Positions 57,768 to 64,000 of a stretch of DNA of 64,000 nucleotides are shown here, one piece after another. Each line of letters starts with the position of its first letter. Positions within the stretch are counted from its first letter, which is position 1. This DNA is from Azospirillum agricola (GTDB taxonomy: Bacteria > Pseudomonadota > Alphaproteobacteria > Azospirillales > Azospirillaceae). Position numbers and translations under genes: made by a program. The stretch is from NCBI RefSeq assembly GCF_017876095.1, contig NZ_JAGINM010000001.1:434001-498000 (forward strand), in the 5' to 3' direction. The notes below the pieces were generated by a model. The model saw only the letters and a program-made list of their open reading frames with translations, ran no database searches and was not told the origin of the DNA.

Positions 57768-59003
57768 ATGACCAAGCGAACCGGGAGGCATCCCGAGAAG
57801 GCCCTGACGGCGGTCACGGTGCGCAACGCCAAGCCCGGCCGGCATGCGGATGGCAACGGGCTGTATCTGGAGGTGGACGAGTCCGGTGCCCGGCGCTGGC
57901 TCCTCCGCATCATGGTCCAGGGGAAGCGGCGGGACATCGGCTTGGGGTCCACGTCCCTGGTATCGCTGGCCGAGGCGCGGGACACGGCGATAGCCATGCG
58001 CAAGGTGGCCCGAGCTGGTGGTGATCCCTTGGCCGAGCGGCAGAAGGCTCTGCGCGTCGTGCCGACCTTCGAAACTGCGGCCCGCACCTGCCACACCGAG
58101 CACAAGGACTCGTGGAAGAACGGTAAGCACACCGACCAGTGGCTCACCACGCTGGAAACCTATGCCTTCCCGATGATCGGCACCATGACGGTGGACAGGA
58201 TCGGCATGCCCGAGGTCCGGGACGTGCTCTTGCCGATCTGGCTGGAGAAGCCCGAAACCGCCCGCCGCGTGCGCCAGCGGATCGGGACGGTGCTGGATTG
58301 GGCAGCAACCAAGGCGTTCCGGGAGGGAGAAAACCCGGTGCGCTCCGTCGCCAAGGGCCTGCCCAAGCAAAAGGACACAGACAAGCATTTCGCCGCCTTG
58401 CCCTATGACGAGGTGCCCTCCTTCCTGACCCAGCTACGCGAGATCGACCAGACTGGCCCCGTGGTGAAGCTGGCGATGGAGTTTCTGATTCTGACCGCCG
58501 TGCGCTCCGGAGAGATGCGCGGCGCTACGTGGCGGGAGTTCGACCTTGGCGCCAAGCTGTGGACCATCCCCGGTGAGCGGATGAAGGGCGGCAAGGTCCA
58601 TGTGGTGCCGCTGGCGCCGCGCGCCGTCGAGATCCTACAGGAAGCCCGAAAGCTGGCCCGCAAGCCCGACGACGATGACGCCCTGGTGTTCGAGGGCAAC
58701 AAGCCGGGCAACCCCATGTCGGACATGACACTGACCATGGTGCTGCGGCGGATGGAGATGAAGGCGACCGCCCACGGCTTCCGTTCCACCTTCCGCGACT
58801 GGACGGCCGAGACGACGAACACCCCCAGCGACGTGGCCGAGATGGCGCTGGCCCACACCATCAAGAACAAGGTGGAGGCCGCCTATCGGCGCGGCGACCT
58901 GCTGGAGAAGCGCCGCGTCCTGATGGAGCTGTGGGCGGACTTCTGCCAAGGGGCAACGGCCGACGTGGTGCCCATCACGGCGGGGAGGAAGGGCCGGGGC
59001 TGA
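57768..59003 (+). CDS. Tyrosine-type integrase of element 2
   Basis: 411 residues. A DUF4102-like N-terminal domain (HADGNGLYLEVDESGARRWL) is followed by a catalytic domain with Arg in LTAVRSGEMRGATW, His-x-x-Arg in ATAHGFRSTFRDWT, His in ALAHTIKNK and Tyr in VEAAYRRGDLLEKR. It is only a distant relative of the integrase at 36001-37335. It marks the chromosome-proximal end of the element. Confidence 0.95.
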   Translation: MTKRTGRHPEKALTAVTVRNAKPGRHADGNGLYLEVDESGARRWLLRIMVQGKRRDIGLGSTSLVSLAEARDTAIAMRKVARAGGDPLAERQKALRVVPTFETAARTCHTEHKDSWKNGKHTDQWLTTLETYAFPMIGTMTVDRIGMPEVRDVLLPIWLEKPETARRVRQRIGTVLDWAATKAFREGENPVRSVAKGLPKQKDTDKHFAALPYDEVPSFLTQLREIDQTGPVVKLAMEFLILTAVRSGEMRGATWREFDLGAKLWTIPGERMKGGKVHVVPLAPRAVEILQEARKLARKPDDDDALVFEGNKPGNPMSDMTLTMVLRRMEMKATAHGFRSTFRDWTAETTNTPSDVAEMALAHTIKNKVEAAYRRGDLLEKRRVLMELWADFCQGATADVVPITAGRKGRG

Positions 59004-59074
59004 GGGGCTTCCAGCGGGTGAGATACCTCTCTCCTCTCCCTTCTCTTTCCTTTCTTTATAAAAAGGAACGTCCC

Positions 59075-59194
59075 CATCGTCCCCCAATTATTTTGTGGGA
59101 TTAAAGCCATTGATATGAAAGCAAAAATCATGGGGACGATGAATCGAATTTCATCGTCCCCGCATCGTCCCCATCGTCCCCATTCATCGTCCCC
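59075..59194. repeat. Iteron-like cluster of CATCGTCCCC repeats with a central palindrome
   Basis: CATCGTCCCC occurs at 59075, 59152, 59163, 59172 and 59185, with an inverted copy at 59132-59141. The inverted copy and the 59152 copy build a perfect 12-bp inverted repeat GGGGACGATGAA with a 6-base spacer (59132-59161). Confidence 0.88.
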
Positions 59195-59297
59195 AGCGCC
59201 AGCACGGGTCCGCTTCCGTCCGCCGATGTTCGCCAAAAGTTCTTGACGACATACGCGACTGTGCGGATCATGGGGACATCAACGCCCGAAAAGTAAA

Positions 59298-59327
59298 AAG
59301 CCCGCCACGGTGTGAACCGGGCGGGAT
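59298..59327 (+). terminator. Intrinsic terminator after the element 2 integrase region
   Basis: CCCGCC and GGCGGG arms with an inner CGGT/ACCG pair, preceded by A-rich and followed by T-rich sequence (AAAAAG...ATTTT). It could terminate both the integrase and the oppositely oriented gene. Confidence 0.7.
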
Positions 59328-59404
59328 TTTGCGAATGCGCTTACGTCAGATTCTGCTTTATGCCATAAAGTTTTTAGAAGATTGAAAGGCGTAATTTGAT
59401 TTTT

Positions 59405-59911
59405 TCATTCGAAAAGCATCTTTTTATCACCTTTGCAGATCTTCTGAAGGTGGTTTATTGCTTTTTCGGCGCGTCCAAAATCAATTCTGCTTTTCCAATT
59501 TGCTCTGGATGTGCTGTCTTCGTAGCTAGTTTCGTCCTCTCCACGCTCCTTTTGCTTGCTTTTATCCTTCCAAACAAGGATATATCTCTTCTTTATGCAT
59601 TTTGCACCATTATTACAAAAGAATTTCAAGGACTCACTCCCGGGAAGAGAAAGTTGTGCATAGATATCCAGTTCGTTAAGGGGGAAATAAATAGAATAAA
59701 CAGATTTGTCATTATCCACTTCATTCGAGTTTGACATTTGATGTTTTTCTATCATTGTGCAGTTATCAAAATATAGTTTCGATTCTTGATTGAATGGAAA
59801 CCACATATTAGAAATAAAATTTTCAGTCTCTTCTTTGCTTGGGCTATTCTGGGCTATTGATTGGCTTGAGATTAAGAGTGTCATAACAAAAATAAATGAT
59901 TCAGGTTTCAT
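59405..59911 (-). CDS. AT-rich hypothetical exported protein
   Basis: 168 residues. A Sec signal peptide (MKPESFIFVMTLLISSQSIA) with likely cleavage before QN. The mature part has three cysteines (DNCTMIEK, FFCNNGAKC) and many Asn, Lys and Ser residues. Base composition is far more AT-rich than the surroundings, so it is probably foreign cargo. No family recognised. Confidence 0.65.
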   Translation of the reverse strand: MKPESFIFVMTLLISSQSIAQNSPSKEETENFISNMWFPFNQESKLYFDNCTMIEKHQMSNSNEVDNDKSVYSIYFPLNELDIYAQLSLPGSESLKFFCNNGAKCIKKRYILVWKDKSKQKERGEDETSYEDSTSRANWKSRIDFGRAEKAINHLQKICKGDKKMLFE

Positions 59912-60186
59912 TTGTTCATCCTTTTGCGTTGTTTATTTGGATTATAAAATCCACTGCCTTCCTTACGCAGCCGAACCCCAGCCCCGCCGCCGTTCTCCGG
60001 GATGAACTCGACGCCGGCCGCTTCCAGGGCTTCCTGGATCGCTGCGAGGGTGCGTGGCTGAAGCTCTTCGCCACGCTCCAGCCGGGACACGGTGTCAACC
60101 GACACACCCGCTTCCTTTGCAAGGTCACGCACTCCCCATCCCACGGCAGCCCGAGCCATTTTGCTCTGCACGGCGGCAATCGTCAT
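59908..60186 (-). CDS. XRE-family regulator of element 2
   Basis: 92 residues. HTH of the Cro/CI type: WGVRDLAKEAGVSVDTVSRL with ERGEELQPRTLAAIQEAL, and a tail LEAAGVEFIPEN then GAGVRLRKEG that closely parallels the element 1 regulator at 27683-27937. The ATG at 60186 faces an inverted-repeat operator region; the gene is divergent from the operon beginning at 60282. It overlaps the exported-protein gene by four bases at its 3' end. Confidence 0.88.
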   Translation of the reverse strand: MTIAAVQSKMARAAVGWGVRDLAKEAGVSVDTVSRLERGEELQPRTLAAIQEALEAAGVEFIPENGGGAGVRLRKEGSGFYNPNKQRKRMNK

Positions 60187-60191
60187 GACGT

Positions 60192-60248
60192 TGTACCGAT
60201 TTCCTGTTGATGTGCCGATAGGATAATGATATCGGTACATTATACCGA
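60192..60248. promoter_or_regulatory. Divergent operator/promoter region of element 2
   Basis: TGTACCGAT (60192-60200) and ATCGGTACA (60231-60239) are perfect inverted copies; TGTGCCGAT at 60211-60219 and TATACCGA at 60241-60248 are variants. This fits several binding sites for the adjacent XRE protein. Confidence 0.6.
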
Positions 60249-60281
60249 AAACAGTACGGCAAGCAACGTCAGAGGCATTCC

Positions 60282-60512
60282 ATGCGAGCATTTCTCGCCA
60301 CGCCCAAGCCTTGCCCGCCGCCGGTCCCGCTGGCGCGCTGGCCCCGTCCCATGATCGAAGCCGCCATAGACGCCCTGCTTGCCGAGCTGGATGCCCGCGA
60401 CGGCGACCCGGACCTTGAGCCCAAAGAGGACCGGGGCGAACTCGACCACCTGCCCGACGATCCGCGCCACCGTGGCGCAAACCCCTTCGCTCTGGAGATC
60501 CACTATGGATGA
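60282..60512 (+). CDS. Small hypothetical protein, first gene of the element 2 operon
   Basis: 76 residues, Pro-rich at the N-terminus (PCPPPVPLARWPRP) and acidic after (DALLAELDARDGDPDLEP). The ATG follows the operator region directly. No family recognised. It overlaps the next gene by eight bases. Confidence 0.65.
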   Translation: MRAFLATPKPCPPPVPLARWPRPMIEAAIDALLAELDARDGDPDLEPKEDRGELDHLPDDPRHRGANPFALEIHYG

Positions 60513-60741
60513 GGTCCGCTCCCCACTCTTCCGGGCAGTCTTCGATATGGAGTCGCCCCTGATGTCCGCCGAGGCCGCCGCCGTCGCGCTCAACATGATC
60601 ACCAGTGAGCTGGGAGGCGACAATGAGGGCGTCGCCATCGTCTACCTCGCGGACATGATCCGCACCCACCTGAACGACCTCCGGGAGCACTTCAACCGTG
60701 CCTCCCGCCTTGCGTTCAAGGGCGACCAGCCCGCCGCCTGA
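60505..60741 (+). CDS. Small hypothetical protein of element 2
   Basis: 78 residues, helical (SPLMSAEAAAVALNMITSEL then YLADMIRTHLNDLREHFNRA). The ATG at 60505 overlaps the stop of the upstream gene; the longer frame upstream is a shadow of that gene. Function unknown. Confidence 0.65.
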   Translation: MDEVRSPLFRAVFDMESPLMSAEAAAVALNMITSELGGDNEGVAIVYLADMIRTHLNDLREHFNRASRLAFKGDQPAA

Positions 60742-60797
60742 TCCCCATGGCACCCGCCCCACCGTAGGGCACCCTCTCTCTCCTTGGAGCCTTCCCC

Positions 60798-61697
60798 ATG
60801 ACGAACCCGACCAACATGCCCGAGGGCGTGAACACCCCCGCTTTATTCGCCGCTCCGATCCTGACCGGATCGACGCGCCTTCCGTCCGTCGAGATCATGA
60901 CCTTTGCCGACGCTGACGCCGAAGTGGTGGCCTTGCTCGCGTCCGCCAACAGCAAGCGGGGCAAGGGCGAAGAGGCCGAACGGGAAGCCGACTTCAACGT
61001 CGTCGTGGCGTGCGAACTGCGGGACGCCATCCTGTCCACGCCGCCCCGTACGCTGGCCGATGCGCTGGCGATGCTGAACCGGCTGGCCTGCGAGGAAAGC
61101 GGCGTGCCCGCCGGCATGATCCCCAGACAGGAAACGGCCGTCGTGCTGCTGCGCGACTTCATGGCGGCGCTGGCGGCGGGCAAGGGTGTCGCTTCAACCG
61201 ACACCCTTTGCGCTGGCGAACCGGCAAAGGGTGTGAGCAATGCGCACACCCTTCCGACCGCACCCGGCCCCCACACTGTCGCCACCGATGCCTTTCGCAC
61301 TGGCTATGACCAGCTCGACAAGAGCTATGTCGGGCGCCCCTACGATGCCCGGTACAGCGAGCGCTACCGTGAGCTGCTGCTTCAACTCGACACCGCGCTG
61401 GCCGCCGCCGGCCCGGTCACGTCCGCCGCCGATGCCGCCGCGCTGGTCCGCTTTGAGGATGAGTGCTTCATGGCGGAGCATGAAGGATCGGAGCCGACCG
61501 GGCTGTCTGCTATCCGCGTCAGCATGATGAAGGGGGTTGCCGGCTTCCTGGCGACGCTGGCGCCTGTGTCGTCTACCGGCCTTCCCAAGGCCGCCCCCGC
61601 CATGCCCACCGATCCCGAAGCCATCGGCCCGAACGCCGTCGCCGTGGCCGCCTTCTGGGAAAGCTATATGGGCATGGATGGACTGGTGATGGATTGA
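60798..61697 (+). CDS. Hypothetical protein of element 2
   Basis: 299 residues, Ala-rich and helical, no signal or membrane segment. Stretches such as RTLADALAMLNRLACEESG and RYSERYRELLLQLDTALAAA suggest helical bundles. Its stop is directly followed by the next ATG. Such Ala-rich proteins are frequent early-region components of Azospirillum-like elements. No function can be assigned. Confidence 0.68.
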   Translation: MTNPTNMPEGVNTPALFAAPILTGSTRLPSVEIMTFADADAEVVALLASANSKRGKGEEAEREADFNVVVACELRDAILSTPPRTLADALAMLNRLACEESGVPAGMIPRQETAVVLLRDFMAALAAGKGVASTDTLCAGEPAKGVSNAHTLPTAPGPHTVATDAFRTGYDQLDKSYVGRPYDARYSERYRELLLQLDTALAAAGPVTSAADAAALVRFEDECFMAEHEGSEPTGLSAIRVSMMKGVAGFLATLAPVSSTGLPKAAPAMPTDPEAIGPNAVAVAAFWESYMGMDGLVMD

Positions 61698-61940
61698 ATG
61701 GAGCATGGCGACGACGACCGCCTGGAGGCTGGCTTCGCCGAGCTGGCCGAAGAGTTCCGGGCCGCCGTCGCCACGGCCGGGCCGCCGGTTTCCGTCATGG
61801 ATGCGTTGGCGCTGGCGAGCCTGCAACACGAGCTGCTGAGCGATGCTGTCGGCTTGAAGCCGCCAGCGGTGTTCGGCGGGCGGGGCGTGGTGCTCAAGGC
61901 GATTGCCGGCCAGTTGGCGCAACTGGTGCCGCTGGGGTGA
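61698..61940 (+). CDS. Small hypothetical protein of element 2
   Basis: 80 residues, acidic N-terminus (MEHGDDDRLEAGFAELAEEF) and a helical rest. The ATG directly abuts the stop of the previous gene, indicating coupling. No family recognised. Confidence 0.6.
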   Translation: MEHGDDDRLEAGFAELAEEFRAAVATAGPPVSVMDALALASLQHELLSDAVGLKPPAVFGGRGVVLKAIAGQLAQLVPLG

Positions 61941-62000
61941 AAGCCATTCCCTGTTCGGGCAAAGCGTCAGCAGCATGAGGTGCTAACCGCCCATCGTTTG

Positions 62001-62051
62001 AATGTCAGATGACATTGATGATTGACGCCGCTCTGAATGTCATGCGACATT
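62001..62051 (+). promoter_or_regulatory. Twin AATGTC-N4-GACATT palindromes
   Basis: Perfect 6-bp inverted repeats at 62001-62016 and 62036-62051, centres 35 bp apart, just before the MerR-like gene. TTGACG at 62022-62027 lies between them as a possible -35 box. Confidence 0.65.
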
Positions 62052-62097
62052 GAGAGTGACGGGATGTTCCCCGTGTGCCTGCGTTTGGGTTGAGGGA

Positions 62098-62769
62098 ATG
62101 GATTTTCACAAGGCATACGAAGCGTCGGATGCGAACCCACACCTTCCGCTGTTCCCGCAGCGGGAGGTGCTTGCCGTTCTGACGATCGCTCGGGCTGCCC
62201 TCTCCCCTACCAATCTCCAGAACTGGACCAACCGGGGGCTGGTCAAACTCACTGAGAACAACCCAGGCCGCGCTGGGCGGCGGCTTTACTCTCTTGCCGA
62301 CTTGGTAAAACTCCACCTGATGGTGAAGCTGACAAGCCTCACCATAAGCGCTTCTTCTGCCGCGAGTATTTCATCGCAACTGGCGGATTACGTGGATGAG
62401 GTTCTTAAGATTGATGCGGACATACGCGAACAACTTAGAACCGGGAACGAAAAGGCCGCTCTGGCAAAAAATGCCAGCGTCATTATCTGGGAGGAAAACG
62501 GGGAACTGAAGTCAAAGCTTGAGCGAGACAGATACGAGTTCATTAAATCTCTCTTTGGTTCGATGCTCATTGAGACAATAACGAAGGGCATTTCAGAGAA
62601 AGATCCCAAGATTGGCGCTCTGATATCCGACAATTTACCTGTTCCAAGAGAGCCAAACCCGAGCATTCGCATATCAGTCACTGAATCTGTCCACGACGTT
62701 AAACGAGCAATTCTTGAGATCGTAATTGCTCAAGCAGACGCAGTGATCAAGCAAAGCAACGCCTCATAG
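62098..62769 (+). CDS. MerR-like DNA-binding protein
   Basis: 223 residues. The N-terminal region resembles a MerR winged helix (SPTNLQNWTNRGLVKLTENN then GRRLYSLADLVKLHLMVKL). A helical middle and a C-terminal part (IRISVTESVHDVKRAILEIV) follow, without the cysteines of metal sensors. The ATG at 62098 has GAGGGA upstream. The two palindromes directly upstream suggest autoregulation. Codons are more AT-rich in the second half. Confidence 0.72.
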   Translation: MDFHKAYEASDANPHLPLFPQREVLAVLTIARAALSPTNLQNWTNRGLVKLTENNPGRAGRRLYSLADLVKLHLMVKLTSLTISASSAASISSQLADYVDEVLKIDADIREQLRTGNEKAALAKNASVIIWEENGELKSKLERDRYEFIKSLFGSMLIETITKGISEKDPKIGALISDNLPVPREPNPSIRISVTESVHDVKRAILEIVIAQADAVIKQSNAS

Positions 62770-62791
62770 ACTATCTCTAAACGGAGCTGAC

Positions 62792-63031
62792 ATGACCGAC
62801 CTTGGAAAGCGGGCTGTGCCCGCCACGCCCAAACCTTGCCTTTCGCAGACCGTGCAGAAGGCGGGCTTCTCCGTCACGGAGTTCTGTTTCGGGGCCGGCA
62901 TCGGCCGGTCCAAGGCGTACGACCTGATGAAAGAGAAGCGCATCAGCTTCGTCAGGGTCGGGCGCCGCCGGGTCATCACCACGTCTCCCGCCGACTTCCT
63001 GGCGGGACTGGCCGGCAACGCCGGGAACTGA
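62792..63031 (+). CDS. Excisionase/AlpA-like HTH protein
   Basis: 79 residues. A short winged HTH: FSVTEFCFGAGIGRSKAYDL then MKEKRISFVRVGRRRVITT, typical of helix-turn-helix_17 excisionase-like proteins. Such proteins direct element excision or activate its genes. It is two bases upstream of the next ATG. Confidence 0.78.
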   Translation: MTDLGKRAVPATPKPCLSQTVQKAGFSVTEFCFGAGIGRSKAYDLMKEKRISFVRVGRRRVITTSPADFLAGLAGNAGN

Positions 63032-63033
63032 CG

Positions 63034-63330
63034 ATGCGCGCCCGTCTCGACTTCGACCGGATCAACGATACCGCGCGGGCCGTGCTGCCGGCGCTGGTGG
63101 CGCGCTGGCTCCCGGACGGGCACCGGGAGGGCGGGGAGTGGGTGGCGCTCAACCCGCGCCGCGCGGACCACAAGCCCGGCTCCTTCAAGGTGAACCTGAC
63201 CACCGGCAAGTGGAGCGACTTCGCCACCGGAGACCGGGGCGGGGACGTGGTGTCGCTGGCCGCCTTCCTGGCCGGCTCCACCCAAGTCGAAGCGGCCCGG
63301 AACCTTGCCGACATGCTGGGGATGAAATGA
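63034..63330 (+). CDS. CHC2-zinc-finger-like primase N-terminal protein
   Basis: 98 residues, matching the N-terminal part of phage/plasmid primases (WVALNPRRADHKPGSFKVNL then KWSDFATGDRGGDVVSLAAF). The zinc-binding cysteines of the classic CHC2 finger are not present. The stop overlaps the next ATG (ATGA), so the product is probably a partner of the TOPRIM protein. Confidence 0.75.
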   Translation: MRARLDFDRINDTARAVLPALVARWLPDGHREGGEWVALNPRRADHKPGSFKVNLTTGKWSDFATGDRGGDVVSLAAFLAGSTQVEAARNLADMLGMK

Positions 63331-64000
63331 CGCCTGACGACCACGCCGGCATGTTCGCGCCCCTGACGCCCGAGGAAGCCAAGGCCAGCCAGCCGGCTGG
63401 AAAACCGAAGGCTGCGGCCAAGGCGCCGCTTCTGCCGGTTCCCGAGGATGCCCCGCCGGCCATGGGCTTCCGGCACCCAAAGCACGGCGCCCCGACGACG
63501 CTCTGGCCCTACCGCGACGCCGCCGGCCGGCTGCTGTGCCATGTGGCGCGGTTTGACTTCACCAGCGATGACGGCACGCCCGGCAAGGACGTGCTGCCGC
63601 TGACCTTCTGCGATCTGGGCAACGGCAAGCGGGCATGGCGTTCCAAGGGCATCCCCGATCCGCGCCCGCTCTACAAGCTGCCCGAACTGGCTGACCGGCC
63701 CGACGCCCTGGTGATCGTCACCGAGGGCGAGAAGACCGCCGATGCCGCCGCCGGGCTGTTCCCCGAGCGCGCCACCACCACGCCGATGCACGGCGCCAAG
63801 TCACCCCACAAGACGGACTGGTCGCCGCTGGCGGGCCGCCGGGTGGTGATCTGGCCCGACCATGACGAACCGGGCGCCTCCTTCGCCCAATCCGTCGCCG
63901 AGCTGGCGACCAAAGCCGGGGCCGCCAGCGTCGCCATGGTGCATGTGCCCGCCAACTGGCCGCCCGCCTGGGACCTTGCCGACGAACCGCCGGCCGGAGT
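63327..64000 (+). CDS. TOPRIM-domain primase/helicase (3' end outside window)
   Basis: The first ~225 residues. A Pro/Ala-rich start is followed by WPYRDAAGRLLCHVARFDF and a TOPRIM core with VIVTEGEKTADAAAGLFP (catalytic Glu) and VVIWPDHDEPGASFAQSVAE (DxD). This is the usual build of a phage or element primase with a C-terminal helicase, which lies outside the window. Together with the CHC2-like gene it gives element 2 a replication module. Confidence 0.87.
   Translation, partial: MTPDDHAGMFAPLTPEEAKASQPAGKPKAAAKAPLLPVPEDAPPAMGFRHPKHGAPTTLWPYRDAAGRLLCHVARFDFTSDDGTPGKDVLPLTFCDLGNGKRAWRSKGIPDPRPLYKLPELADRPDALVIVTEGEKTADAAAGLFPERATTTPMHGAKSPHKTDWSPLAGRRVVIWPDHDEPGASFAQSVAELATKAGAASVAMVHVPANWPPAWDLADEPPAG

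Larger units (their letters stand above)
59004..59404. other. Region after the integrase with repeats and terminator
   Basis: 400 bp without a gene. It contains the GGGGACGATG repeat cluster (59075-59194) and the terminator at 59298-59327. AT-rich patches flank the cluster. Confidence 0.7.

Overview
The window is high-GC chromosomal DNA from an alphaproteobacterium, most probably Azospirillum or a close relative in the Rhodospirillales. This rests on the dapF-mtaB-ftsY order, the TatA/YciB/leuDB/PdxY/ZapE protein set, very high third-position GC, and short inverted repeats of the kind common in this class. No database search was possible, so the genus is an inference. No rRNA, tRNA or CRISPR array was seen.

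Chromosomal block 1 (1-27.4 kb). A minus-strand signalling cluster comes first: a receiver-only response regulator, a membrane protein fusing a degenerate kinase to a DnaQ-type exonuclease, a 69-residue membrane peptide, and a sodium:solute-symporter/histidine kinase cut by the window edge. Their starts and stops overlap, so they look like one operon. Next are a SPOR protein, tatA, yciB, a DUF4337 protein, a low-GC membrane protein, AMP nucleosidase, the dapF-mtaB-ftsY operon, a three-gene glycosyl-transfer set (GT-C-like, GT2, GtrA), leuD-leuB with a strong terminator, a KGG-repeat stress protein, a CoA-ester lyase, a TPR/glycosyltransferase-like protein, pdxY, a PAS histidine kinase and zapE.

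Integrative element 1 (27,345-37,600). A mobile element sits in the last codons of zapE. A 20-bp perfect direct repeat of the zapE 3' end marks both ends, and a tyrosine integrase lies just inside the right end. The element resupplies the ZapE C-terminus. Its cargo is much lower in GC than the chromosome: an XRE regulator with a divergent operon, then an operon of AAA ATPase (DUF3696-like), TOPRIM-like protein and DUF262 protein that looks like an antiviral defence system, then a decayed IS5-type transposase, an orphan SLATT-type membrane effector, and a winged-helix protein. The ATPase/TOPRIM/DUF262 trio is the best candidate for a poorly described system.

Chromosomal block 2 (37.7-57.5 kb). 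This holds a PleD-like diguanylate cyclase, a large class A penicillin-binding protein, hisS, a small exported protein, pyrC, xseA, purD, tadA, dodecin, an RluB-type pseudouridine synthase overlapping rsmD, an oxalate/formate-type MFS transporter with a long structured upstream region, a trehalose-synthase-like GH13 enzyme, an EamA exporter and an AraC regulator. The convergent gene pairs in this block are separated by inverted or tandem repeats.

Integrative element 2 (about 57.6 kb to beyond the right edge). A second integrase is followed by a cluster of GGGGACGATG repeats, an AT-rich exported protein, an XRE regulator with a divergent small-gene operon, a MerR-like protein behind twin palindromes, an excisionase-like HTH protein, a CHC2-like protein and a TOPRIM primase that runs off the window. 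This resembles a P4-like satellite or an integrative element with its own replication module.
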